Assembly (NCBI GenBank): GCA_964370855.1
Contig: CAYJMF010000151.1
Span: 1 to 9,339 of the forward strand
Reading direction: 5' to 3'
DNA from: JAKLKS01 sp964370855
GTDB taxonomy: Bacteria; Planctomycetota; JAJSAM01; JAKLKS01
Length of the DNA stretch: 9,339 nt
Positions 1-6,655 of the stretch are shown here, in pieces (positions within the stretch are counted from its first letter, which is position 1; every line of letters starts with the position of its first letter). The notes below the pieces were generated by a model, which had not been told where the DNA came from, searched no databases, and saw only the letters and a program-made list of their open reading frames with translations. The position numbers were made by a program, and so were the translations under genes.

Positions 1-136
1 GCCGCCGCGCGCGGCCGCGGCCAGGCGCGGCGGGTGGGTCGGGGACAACCCCTTCCCTTCCCTCCCCTCCTCCCGAACGAGCGATCCCCGCTCCCTCCCC
101 CTGAAAACACCCCCCCCCACGGACCCCCTGCCCAAC
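1..136. other. Non-coding, palindromic and pyrimidine-rich contig end
   Basis: I see no convincing gene. The first 25 bases are GC palindromes. Positions 49-74 are a C-tract series (CCCC, CCC, CCC, CCCC, CCC with short T spacers), so the minus strand has G-runs able to form a G-quadruplex. A C-run lies near 110-119. A minus-strand frame starting at a TTG near 47-49 stays open to the window edge behind a purine-rich stretch, but it is too short to call. Confidence 0.5.
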
Positions 137-199
137 GCGCCCGTTTCGATCCGGTCCGGTCCGAATCCTCTCCGGACCGGACGGGATCGAAACGGGCGC
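137..199 (-). terminator. 27-bp near-perfect hairpin after the last pilin gene
   Basis: Positions 137-163 are the reverse complement of 173-199 with one mismatch (at 153), leaving a 9-base loop at 164-172. It lies about 60 bases after the stop codon of the second pilin, where a transcript end is expected. No T-run follows on the minus strand, so it is not a classical intrinsic terminator. It could be a U-less terminator, an mRNA 3'-end stabiliser or a repeat element. The inverted repeat is seen directly; its role is inferred. Confidence 0.6.
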
Positions 200-201
200 C
201 A

Positions 202-224
202 CCGCGCCGCCGCAGGCGGCGCGG
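202..224 (-). repeat. 10-bp perfect GC hairpin downstream of pilin
   Basis: CCGCGCCGCC at 202-211 pairs perfectly with GGCGGCGCGG at 215-224 around a GCA loop. It begins about 35 bases after the pilin stop codon and directly precedes, on the transcript, the longer hairpin at 137-199. The two could act as a double 3'-end structure. Confidence 0.55.
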
Positions 225-259
225 AACGAAGGCCCGGAGGATGTCGAACCTCGAACCCC

Positions 260-1036
260 CTAGTTCGCCGTCTTCCAGACGTCCCCGTCCGCCCCCACCG
301 TCCCCACCGCCGGCGCCGACGTCGGTCCCGCGCCGAGGAACGCATCGTTCCCCGGCCGCACCGCGTCCACGCCCTGGGCCTTGGCGACGTCGTTGAGGGA
401 CTGCATGATGTCCCCGCGCTGGCTCGTGAAGAACCTCCGGTTCCCGCTGCTCGCCCGGACCACGGGGTTGGCGTAGCAGGCCCAGTAGCTCTCGGCGAGG
501 TCGACGCCGATCTCCCCGGTGCCCCCCGCGAGACCCACCGACGCCGCCGGCCCCGTCTCGTGGACGAAGTCGGCGACGGGGGCCCCGCCGTCGGGGAGGA
601 AGACCATGTAGGCGTACCCCGCCTTGGTGGCGTAGCCGCTGCCGTCCACGCGCCCCATCACCGTGGAGATCGCCGGCGGGTTGAGGGCCGGCCCCTGGAC
701 GGAGAAGTTGCAGACGGCGGGGAGCGAGGGGATGTAGGTCCGCCGGATCCCGACGGAACCGGTCAGCTCGAGGAGGGTCGCGTACTCGCCGCGCCCGTCG
801 TTGTCGGTGTCGATGCGCCCCGTGGCCCCGACCTGGGTCTGGGCGGAGACGAGGCTCCGCATGGTCGCGATGGCCGCGGTCTCGTTGGAGGAGAGCTTGG
901 CGGCGAGCAGGTTCGGCACCGCGATGGCGGCGATGATGGCGATGATGGCGATGACGATCATCAGCTCGATGAGGGTGAACCCGGCGTCTCCGCCGGCCCC
1001 GCCCCCGTCCACCGGAAAACGGCTGCGCTGGAGCAT
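260..1036 (-). CDS. Type IV prepilin-like protein (second tandem copy)
   Basis: Predicted 258-residue prepilin, a candidate structural subunit of a type IV pilus. A 19-residue leader ends in Gly19, followed by the class III signal FTLIELMIVIAIIAIIAAIA: Phe20 would be the N-methylated first mature residue, Glu24 is the conserved Glu5, and about 20 hydrophobic residues form the N-terminal helix and membrane anchor. A globular domain follows, with DTDNDGRGEY at 76-85 (Asp spacing like a calcium-binding loop), cysteines at 109 and 187, and a C-terminal DGDVWKTAN. The upstream gene is a clear paralogue of the same length. I chose ATG at 1036; an in-frame GTG at 1042 gives 260 residues, but that GTG lies inside the likely ribosome-binding sequence AGGGTGG. 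At 258 residues it is longer than typical PilA (about 140-170). It could be a minor pilin or a pseudopilin instead of the major subunit. Confidence 0.9.
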   Translation of the reverse strand: MLQRSRFPVDGGGAGGDAGFTLIELMIVIAIIAIIAAIAVPNLLAAKLSSNETAAIATMRSLVSAQTQVGATGRIDTDNDGRGEYATLLELTGSVGIRRTYIPSLPAVCNFSVQGPALNPPAISTVMGRVDGSGYATKAGYAYMVFLPDGGAPVADFVHETGPAASVGLAGGTGEIGVDLAESYWACYANPVVRASSGNRRFFTSQRGDIMQSLNDVAKAQGVDAVRPGNDAFLGAGPTSAPAVGTVGADGDVWKTAN

Positions 1037-1038
1037 GG

Positions 1039-1045
1039 CCACCCT
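1039..1045 (-). promoter_or_regulatory. Ribosome-binding site overlapping upstream stop codon
   Basis: On the minus strand this reads AGGGTGG just before the ATG at 1036. Its first bases are the end of the TAG stop (1044-1046) of the preceding pilin. Termination of the first pilin therefore exposes the start site of the second, which suggests translational coupling. It also favours ATG over the GTG at 1042. Confidence 0.5.
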
Positions 1046-1820
1046 AGTTGGCGATGATCCAGAGCTCGCCGTCGCCGCCCCTGGTCCCGATGGCGATGGC
1101 GGAGGTGATGCCCGCGCCCAGGAAGGCGCTGTTCCCCTGGACGGGGGCGAAGTTCGCCTGCGCCTTCGCCGTGTCGTTGAGGGACTGGAGGATGTCGCCG
1201 CGATGGTAGGTGAACAGGCGCCGCGTCCCCGTCCCCCCCCACTGCATGGGCTGGGCGTAGGCGCACCAGACCGTCTCCGAGGCGTCGACCCCGACGGTTC
1301 CGGTGCCCCCCGCGAACCCGGCGCTCGCCGCGGGGCCCGTCTCGTAGACGAAGTCCGAGGGGGAGGAGGCGTCGGGGAGGAGGATGACGAAGCAGTAGCC
1401 GGACTTCGTGGCGAACCCGTTGCCGTTCACGCTGGAGAAGGCCGCGGAGAGGGGCGCGGGGGAGAGCTGCGTCCCCTTGACGGAGAAGTCGACGGTCCCC
1501 GGAGGCCCGGGGACGTAGCCCTTCCGGGTTCCCACGGCCCCGCTCATCTCGAGGAAGGTCCCGTACTCCCCCTTCCCGTCGTTGTCGGCGTCGATCTTCC
1601 CCGTGACGGAGACCTGCGCCTGGGTGGACACGAGGTTCCGCAGCGTCGCCCGGGCCGCGGTCTCGTTGGCGTTGACCTTGGCGGAGAGGAGGTTGGGGAT
1701 GGAGATGGCGGCGATGATGGCGATGATGGCGATGACGATCATGAGCTCGATGAGGGTGAACCCCCCATCGTCGCGGCGGCTCCCGGCCAGGTCCCGGCGG
1801 AGGCGGAGGATTCCCTGCAT
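1044..1820 (-). CDS. Type IV prepilin-like protein (first tandem copy)
   Basis: Predicted 258-residue prepilin. A 20-residue leader rich in Arg and Asp ends in GG, then the class III motif FTLIELMIVIAIIAIIAAIS: cleavage after Gly20, Phe21 methylated, Glu25 as the conserved Glu5. The globular domain holds DADNDGKGEY at 77-86, a calcium-loop-like Asp pattern, Cys143 and Cys186, and the C-terminal block RGDILQSLNDTAKAQ ... DGELWIIAN shared with the downstream paralogue. ATG at 1820 is preceded by AAGGAG nine bases upstream. A sigma70-like promoter candidate sits about 105 bases upstream and a 37-bp inverted repeat separates the gene from pilC, so it may be the first gene of its own two-pilin transcript. 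The adjacent pilus motor genes support a pilus role over a type II secretion pseudopilin, which remains possible. Confidence 0.92.
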   Translation of the reverse strand: MQGILRLRRDLAGSRRDDGGFTLIELMIVIAIIAIIAAISIPNLLSAKVNANETAARATLRNLVSTQAQVSVTGKIDADNDGKGEYGTFLEMSGAVGTRKGYVPGPPGTVDFSVKGTQLSPAPLSAAFSSVNGNGFATKSGYCFVILLPDASSPSDFVYETGPAASAGFAGGTGTVGVDASETVWCAYAQPMQWGGTGTRRLFTYHRGDILQSLNDTAKAQANFAPVQGNSAFLGAGITSAIAIGTRGGDGELWIIAN

Positions 1821-1829
1821 CGAGGCGCG

Positions 1830-1835
1830 CTCCTT
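1830..1835 (-). promoter_or_regulatory. Shine-Dalgarno of first pilin
   Basis: The minus strand reads AAGGAG nine bases before the ATG at 1820, in a purine-rich stretch (GAAGGAAGGAG). It supports that start and suggests strong translation, as expected for an abundant fibre subunit. Confidence 0.65.
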
Positions 1836-1931
1836 CCTTCGGTCGCTCCCGACGGAGGCCTCGCGGACGGCCCGCTCCGGGACGACCCTTCCCGGGACGG
1901 GCGTACCCCGCGCACCGTCCTTGCCGGGAAG

Positions 1932-1959
1932 AGTATCCTTGGCCCTCGGATACCGTCAA
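1932..1959 (-). promoter_or_regulatory. Candidate sigma70-type promoter of the pilin pair
   Basis: On the minus strand, TTGACG (1954-1959, five of six to TTGACA) and GATACT (1932-1937, four of six to TATAAT) are separated by 16 bases. The predicted start is near 1925, giving a leader of about 105 bases before the ATG at 1820. I looked for a sigma54 -24/-12 promoter, used by many pilA genes, and found none with correct spacing. This is a motif match only. Confidence 0.45.
1933..1953. promoter_or_regulatory. Inverted repeat within pilin promoter, possible operator
   Basis: GTATCC (1933-1938) and GGATAC (1948-1953) form a perfect 6-bp inverted repeat with a 9-base spacer. One arm overlaps the candidate -10 box and the other lies in the -35/-10 spacer, the geometry of a repressor site for a dimeric regulator. 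No regulator gene is present in the window. Confidence 0.3.
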
Positions 1960-2029
1960 CGATCCCCGCGGGATGGACGCAACCGGTGCCCCCGCAGCGG
2001 GTTGCCCCTGACAGTGCGAGCCTAGGCAT

Positions 2030-2135
2030 AGAGGCAGGGACGTTCCCAACTAATAAACTAACTCCGCAACCTCCCCCCGACCTGCCGAGGGTGGTCGACG
2101 GAGTTAGTTTATTAGTTGGGAACGTCCCTGCCTCT
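2030..2135 (-). repeat. Perfect 37-bp inverted repeat between pilC and the pilins
   Basis: Positions 2030-2066 are the exact reverse complement of 2099-2135, with a 32-base C-rich spacer. The outermost pair lies 6 bases after the pilC stop codon. The inner half of each arm is AT-rich (TAATAAACTAACT), unlike the surrounding sequence. On the RNA it would be a very stable hairpin, able to end or protect the pilC message before the pilin promoter. There is no T-run after it on the minus strand. A DNA-level role or the remnant of a repeat element is equally open. Confidence 0.75.
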
Positions 2136-2141
2136 CCCCGC

Positions 2142-3353
2142 CTACATCAGGGCCTTCTGGAGTTCCATGATGGGCCAGAAGACGGCCAGCACGATGGTGC
2201 CCACGATGAAGCCCATGCAGCCGATCATGATGGGCTCGATGAGGCTCGTCAGGGCCTTCACCGACTGCTCCACCTGCTCGTCGTAGAAGATGGAGATCTT
2301 CTCGAGGAGGGACTCGAGGGCGCCGGACCGCTCGCCGATGGCGATCATCTTGATCACCATGGGCGGGAAGACGGGGCTGCGGCCGAGGGGCTCGGCCAGC
2401 GTGTTCCCCTCGCGGACGCTCTCCCGGGCGCTGTCCACGGCCTTCATGATCACGCGGTTGCCGGAGGTGGCGGAGACGATCTCCAGGGCGCCGAGGATGG
2501 GCACGCCGGACTTGATCAGCGTCGAGAAGGTCTTCGCGAAGCGGGAGAGGCAGACCTTGGACATCAGCTGGCCGAAGACCGGCATCTTGAGCATCAGCCA
2601 GTCCCAGTGGTAGGCGCCGCGCTCGGTCTTGATGTAGGCCTTGGTGCCGAACCAGATCGCGATGATGCCCGCGAACATCACGTACCACTGGTGCAGGATG
2701 AAGTTCGAGATGCCGAGGACCACCTTGGTGATCATGGGCAGGGCGAGGGGGTCGCCCTTCTTGTCCGTCATCTGGCTGAACATCTCGGCGAACTTCGGCA
2801 CGATGAAGGTCATCAGGAAGAACGTGATCCCGAGGATCATCACCATGGAGATCACGGGGTAGGTCATGGCCGACTTGATCTCGGCCTTCAGCTTCTGGGC
2901 CTCTTCCATGTAGCTCGCGAGGCGGACGAGGATCTCGTCGATCTGGCCGGAGACCTCGCCGGCGCGGATCATGGCGAGGTAGATGTTGGAGAACACCGTC
3001 GGGTACTTGCCCATGGCCGCGGAGAGGTCGGAGCCGGCCCGGATGTCCTCGACGACCCGGTCCAGCACCATGGCGAAGCGCGGGTTCGACGCCTGGGTGT
3101 GCAGGATCTCCAGGGACTCCATCATGGGGATGCCGGCGCCGATCATGGTGGCCATCTGCCGGGTGAAGATCACGAGGTCCTCGGTGGAGGCCCCGGGCTT
3201 GACCCCGAAGGTGCCGCGATCGATCTTGATCGTGACGTTGGAGATCTGCCGCTTGCGGAGCTCGGCGAGCGCCTCCTCCTCGGTCCTCGCGTTGAGGATC
3301 CCGGACTCGGTGCGCCCCGCGGTGGACTTCCCCTTGAACTTGAACTTCGGCAT
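2142..3353 (-). CDS. pilC: PilC, type IV pilus inner-membrane platform protein
   Basis: 403 residues, the usual PilC/GspF length. PilC is the polytopic inner-membrane platform on which pilins are added or removed, and it couples the PilB and PilT ATPases to the fibre. Two T2SF domains are visible, about 61-184 and 265-388, each with the repeat signature: AMIRAGEVSGQID at 127-139 and KMIAIGERSGALE at 335-347. Three hydrophobic segments fit membrane helices near 167-187, 219-237 and 371-394. The N terminus (KFKFKGKSTAGRTESGIL) matches the family's cytoplasmic start. ATG at 3353 is preceded by GGAGGGAGGAAGG. It lies 61 bases after pilB and is followed almost directly by the 37-bp inverted repeat. 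The pilB/pilT context favours PilC over GspF. Confidence 0.95.
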   Translation of the reverse strand: MPKFKFKGKSTAGRTESGILNARTEEEALAELRKRQISNVTIKIDRGTFGVKPGASTEDLVIFTRQMATMIGAGIPMMESLEILHTQASNPRFAMVLDRVVEDIRAGSDLSAAMGKYPTVFSNIYLAMIRAGEVSGQIDEILVRLASYMEEAQKLKAEIKSAMTYPVISMVMILGITFFLMTFIVPKFAEMFSQMTDKKGDPLALPMITKVVLGISNFILHQWYVMFAGIIAIWFGTKAYIKTERGAYHWDWLMLKMPVFGQLMSKVCLSRFAKTFSTLIKSGVPILGALEIVSATSGNRVIMKAVDSARESVREGNTLAEPLGRSPVFPPMVIKMIAIGERSGALESLLEKISIFYDEQVEQSVKALTSLIEPIMIGCMGFIVGTIVLAVFWPIMELQKALM

Positions 3354-3414
3354 GGCCTTCCTCCCTCCCCGGCTTCCCGACGGCGCCGGGACATCCTACC
3401 GCACGGATCCCCCC

Positions 3415-5199
3415 CTAGGCGGGTTCGTCCGTCGCACCGTCCTCCCGCTTCTTGAAGGCCGGCTTGCTCTTGTCCGCCAGGGTCGAGCCCACGACCTCGG
3501 CCAGGGTGGTCTTCCCGTCCAGGGCCCCGATGAGGGCGACCCGGCGGAGGGTGATCATCCCGTCCTCGATGGCCTTGTTCTTGATGTCGATGGAGGAGCC
3601 GCCGTCGATGATGACCCTCTTGATGTTCTCCGTGATGGGCATCGTCTCCAGCACGCCGAAGCGCCCCTTGTACCCGTTGACGCACATGGCGCAGCCGTCG
3701 GCGACCCAGAGCTTCCTCTCCCCCTTGGCCAGGGCCTGCGACTCGGACTCCAGGAACCCCGCCTCCTGGTACCGCTCCAGGGCCATGGGCGGCTGCTCCT
3801 TCTTGCAGTTGGGGCAGATCTTGCGCAGGAGGCGCTGGGCCGAGCAGAGGAGCGTGGCCGAGGCGATGTTGAAGGGGTCGATGCCCATGTCGATGATGCG
3901 CGTGATGGTGCCCGGGGCGTCGTTGGTGTGGAGGGTCGAGAGCACGAGGTGGCCCGTGAGGGCCGCCTTGATGGCGATCTCGATGGTCTCCTGGTCGCGG
4001 ATCTCGCCGATCATCACCACGTCCGGGTCCTGGCGGAGGATGGAGCGCAGGGCCCCGGCGAAGGTGAGCCCGCGCTTGGGGTTCACGGGGACCTGGTTCA
4101 CGCCCTCGAGCTGGTACTCGACGGGGTCCTCGACGGTGACGAAGTTGTCCTCGTCGCAGAGGAGCTCCTTCACGGCGGAGTAGAGCGTCGTCGACTTGCC
4201 CGAGCCCGTGGGGCCCGTCACCAGCACCATCCCGTAGGGGGAGTTGATGGCCTCCCGGAAGTCCGTCAGCGCCTTCTCGTGGAGCCCGAGCTTCCCGAGG
4301 TCGAGGGTCAGGTTTCCGGAGTCGAGGAGTCGCATGCACACCTTCTCCCCGTGGATCAGGGGGAGGATGCTCACGCGGAAGTCCACCTGCCGCCCCTCGG
4401 CCTTCATCTGGAACTTTCCGTCCTGGGGCTTGCGGCGCTCGGCGATGTCGAGGTCCGCCATGATCTTGATGCGGGAGATCACCGCCGCGTGCATCTTCTT
4501 CGGGAGCGAGGGGGGGATCTCGCGCATCACGCCGCCGTTGCGGAACCGGACGCGGGTGCGCTTCTCCATGGGCTCGATGTGGATGTCCGAGGCCTTCTCC
4601 TTGATGGCGGCGGCGATCATCATGTTGACGTACTTCACGACGGGGGAGTCGGCGTCGGAGGAGATGGAGTTGAGGTCGACCTTCTCCTCCTCCTCGGTGT
4701 TCTCCGTGAGCTCCACGTCGCTGCTGTCGTTCAGCGAGCTCATCATGTCCGACATGGCCTGCTTGTCCTGGTTGTAGGCCTTCTCGACGGCCTTCTTGAG
4801 GGGGTCCTCCAGGGTCAGGACGAGGCGCAGATCGCAGCCCGTGATGATGCGGATGTCGTCGAGCTTCACGACGTCGTAGGGATTGGAGACGGCCAGGGTC
4901 AGGACGTTCCCGATGCGGCTCACGGGGAAGACGCCGTGCATCTTGGCGAGGTCCTCGCTCAGGGTCTCGAGCACCTTCTTGTCCGGGATGTAGCCCTCGA
5001 GGTCGATGGGCGGGTACTTCACCTGCTCGGCGATGATGCCGAGGAGATCCCGCTCGCCCATGAGGCCGGCCTTGACGATGGCCGAGGAGAGGGAGCCCCT
5101 GTCCGCCGTGGCGGCGTCCTGGACCTTCTTGAGGTCGTCGTCCGTGAGGGCCTTCGCGTCCCTCAGGATCTTCGCGAGACCGCGGTTGAAGGAAACCAT
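3415..5199 (-). CDS. pilB: PilB, type IV pilus assembly ATPase
   Basis: 594-residue GspE/PilB-family secretion ATPase, the hexameric cytoplasmic motor that extends the pilus. Walker A GPTGSGKST at 329-337, Asp box DNFVTVEDPVEYQ at 351-363, Walker B region LRQDPDVVMIGEIRD at 388-402 and His box TGHLVLSTLHTND at 415-427 are all intact. CPNC (462-465) and CAMC (503-506) give the four cysteines of the zinc-binding element typical of PilB and absent from PilT. The N-terminal region about 35-140 resembles the GspE/MshE N-terminal domain. An acidic linker (about 157-175, Asp/Glu-rich) leads to the N2 domain. ATG at 5199 follows a strong AGGAGGT. It sits 68 bases after pilT. GspE or MshE is the alternative; the neighbouring pilT makes PilB much more likely. 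Confidence 0.95.
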   Translation of the reverse strand: MVSFNRGLAKILRDAKALTDDDLKKVQDAATADRGSLSSAIVKAGLMGERDLLGIIAEQVKYPPIDLEGYIPDKKVLETLSEDLAKMHGVFPVSRIGNVLTLAVSNPYDVVKLDDIRIITGCDLRLVLTLEDPLKKAVEKAYNQDKQAMSDMMSSLNDSSDVELTENTEEEEKVDLNSISSDADSPVVKYVNMMIAAAIKEKASDIHIEPMEKRTRVRFRNGGVMREIPPSLPKKMHAAVISRIKIMADLDIAERRKPQDGKFQMKAEGRQVDFRVSILPLIHGEKVCMRLLDSGNLTLDLGKLGLHEKALTDFREAINSPYGMVLVTGPTGSGKSTTLYSAVKELLCDEDNFVTVEDPVEYQLEGVNQVPVNPKRGLTFAGALRSILRQDPDVVMIGEIRDQETIEIAIKAALTGHLVLSTLHTNDAPGTITRIIDMGIDPFNIASATLLCSAQRLLRKICPNCKKEQPPMALERYQEAGFLESESQALAKGERKLWVADGCAMCVNGYKGRFGVLETMPITENIKRVIIDGGSSIDIKNKAIEDGMITLRRVALIGALDGKTTLAEVVGSTLADKSKPAFKKREDGATDEPA

Positions 5200-5267
5200 G
5201 CCGACCTCCTCGTCCTACCCGGCGCGCCTGCACGGCGCAACGGTGCGTCGCCTGCGACGGCGCGTCC

Positions 5268-6332
5268 TCAGGACCTCGCCAGCAGCCGCTTGAGGTCCTC
5301 CTGGTCCGTGGTGCGCGTCAGTGCCTCCTCCATGGTGATGGCCCCGTTCTTCACGTGGTCCGCCAGGGACTGGTTCATCGTCTTCATCCCCGCCTTGCCG
5401 CCGGTCTGGATGATGGAGTAGATCTGGTGGGCCTTGTCGTCGCGGATGAGGGCCTTGATGGCGGCGTTGGAGATCATGATCTCCGCGGCCATCACGCGGC
5501 CCTTGCCCCCGGTCTTCGGCACGAGCTGCTGGCAGAACACGCCCACCAGGGAGAAGGCGAGCTGGGTCCGGATCTGCTGCTGCTGGTAGGCGGGGAACAC
5601 GTCCACGATGCGGGAGATGGTCTGGACCGTGTCCGAGGTGTGCAGGGTGCCGAAGGTGAGGTGGCCCGTCTCGGCGAGCGTCAGGGCGGCCTCGATGGTC
5701 TCCTGGTCGCGCATCTCGCCGACGAGCACGACGTCGGGGTCCTGGCGGAGCACGCTCTTCAGCGCCTCCTTGAATCCGTGGGTGTCGGAGCCGACCTCGC
5801 GCTGGTTGAAGAGGGCCTTCTTGTTGCGGTGCACGAACTCGATGGGGTCCTCGATGGTGATGATGTGGACCTGCTCGGACTCGTTGATCTCGTTGATCAT
5901 GGCGGCCATGGTGGTCGACTTGCCGGAGCCCGTGGCGCCGGTGACGAGGATCAGCCCCTTCGGCTCCCGGCAGAGCCTCGTGCAGACGTCGATGGGGAGG
6001 CCGAGCTGGGTGAAGTTCTTGATCTCGTAGGGGATGATGCGGAGCACGCAGCCCACGGCGCCGCGCTGCTGGAAGACGTTGACGCGGAAGCGGCCGAGGC
6101 CGTCCACGCCGAAGGAGAGGTCGAGCTCGAGATTCTTCTCGAACTTGGCGATCTGGTCGCTGGTCAGGAAGGAGTAGACCAGCTTCTGCGTCATGTCCGG
6201 GGTGAAGATGTCGTGCTCCGTGGAGAGCATCTCCCCGTGCACGCGGATCTTCGGGGGCGCCCCGGCGGTGCAGTGGAGGTCGGAGCCCCCGCGCTGTACC
6301 AGGATCTGCAGCAGCTCCTCGATGGTGACCAA
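5268..6332 (-). CDS. pilT: PilT, type IV pilus retraction ATPase
   Basis: 354 residues from the chosen start, the normal PilT length. PilT disassembles the pilus at the inner membrane and powers twitching or DNA uptake. Visible motifs: Walker A GATGSGKST at 132-140, Asp box HIITIEDPIEF at 156-166, Walker B region LRQDPDVVLVGEMRD at 195-209, His box TGHLTFGTLHTSD at 222-234, and AIKALIRDDK at 291-300, equivalent to the retraction motif AIRNLIRE of PilT. The PilB zinc cysteines are absent. I chose TTG at 6332 because the product then starts (M)VTIEELLQILVQRGGSDLH, aligning with the conserved PilT N terminus, and GGAGG lies five bases upstream. An upstream in-frame GTG at 6428 would add 32 Gly/Ala/Pro/Arg-rich residues without family resemblance. 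PilU is the main alternative. It is the first gene of the pilT-pilB-pilC run. Confidence 0.93.
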   Translation of the reverse strand: MVTIEELLQILVQRGGSDLHCTAGAPPKIRVHGEMLSTEHDIFTPDMTQKLVYSFLTSDQIAKFEKNLELDLSFGVDGLGRFRVNVFQQRGAVGCVLRIIPYEIKNFTQLGLPIDVCTRLCREPKGLILVTGATGSGKSTTMAAMINEINESEQVHIITIEDPIEFVHRNKKALFNQREVGSDTHGFKEALKSVLRQDPDVVLVGEMRDQETIEAALTLAETGHLTFGTLHTSDTVQTISRIVDVFPAYQQQQIRTQLAFSLVGVFCQQLVPKTGGKGRVMAAEIMISNAAIKALIRDDKAHQIYSIIQTGGKAGMKTMNQSLADHVKNGAITMEEALTRTTDQEDLKRLLARS

Positions 6333-6337
6333 GACCG

Positions 6338-6342
6338 CCTCC
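6338..6342 (-). promoter_or_regulatory. Shine-Dalgarno that sets the pilT TTG start
   Basis: The minus strand reads GGGAGG, then CGGTC, then TTG at 6332. The five-base spacing is ideal and decides for this start over the GTG at 6428, whose purine tract lies too close to it. Confidence 0.6.
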
Positions 6343-6559
6343 CTCTTCGCGCTCCCCACGGCCGGACGGGGAACCGCCCCGCCGGCCCCCGCGCCCCGGC
6401 CGGCGGGCGCGGAATCGACCCCGGGCACGCACCTCCCTCGGGAGGCGCTCCGGGTAGGGAGAGGTTACACCGGGAGGGGGTGGAAGCGCTCGCCGTTTCC
6501 GGCGACGGGGGAGAGGAGGGAGGGAGGGGGGGAGGGGCCGGTGATTCGGGCGATTCTCC

Positions 6560-6655
6560 CGGGGCGATGCGCGCCTACCGGCGCGCGGGTCCCGGAAGAA
6601 GGAAGGCGTCCCTGAACGGAGGGACGCCTTCCTTCTTCCGGGACCGTAGGTGAGG
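6560..6655 (+). repeat. REP-like palindrome plus hairpin module, copy 1
   Basis: The module has three parts. A 34-base block at 6560-6593 contains the palindrome GCGCGCC-TACC-GGCGCGC (6569-6586). A long hairpin follows at 6588-6645, then GTAGGTGAGG at 6646-6655. The 34-base block recurs exactly, inverted, at 6981-7014, and the hairpin and tail recur with changes at 6856-6904. It lies upstream of pilT. The structure suggests a mosaic intergenic repeat of REP/BIME type; no transposase is visible. Confidence 0.75.
6588..6645. repeat. Perfect 26-bp hairpin with 6-base loop
   Basis: Positions 6588-6613 are the exact reverse complement of 6620-6645, with loop GAACGG at 6614-6619. One strand of the stem is purine-rich (GGAAGAAGGAAGG). 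There is no T-run on either side, so a classical intrinsic terminator is not supported. It would block readthrough or processing from the EF-G side toward pilT if transcribed, but that is inference. Confidence 0.8.

Noticed and set aside
236..255. tRNA-like T-arm on the minus strand (GAGGTTCGACATCCTC)
   Set aside because: No acceptor stem, anticodon arm or CCA can be placed around it, and the loop size is wrong.
1980..1997. Possible sigma54 promoter upstream of the pilins (GGCACCGGTTGC on the minus strand)
   Set aside because: The GG and GC elements are two bases too close together; spacing is strict in sigma54 promoters.
801..3455. Plus-strand open frame of 884 codons, and similar long frames opposite pilB, pilT and the EF-G-like gene
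   Set aside because: They lie antisense to well-recognised genes, and their composition (runs of Gly, Asp, His, Val) is what reversing high-GC codons gives. They match no family and have no ribosome-binding site.
5246..5259. Small palindrome CGTCGC-CT-GCGACG between pilT and pilB
   Set aside because: A six-base stem with a two-base loop is common by chance in DNA this GC-rich; there is no T-run, and pilT and pilB appear to share one transcript.
6333..6428. N-terminal 32-residue extension of PilT from a GTG at 6428
   Set aside because: The added residues are low complexity and unlike any PilT N terminus, whereas TTG at 6332 has a well-placed GGAGG and restores the family start.
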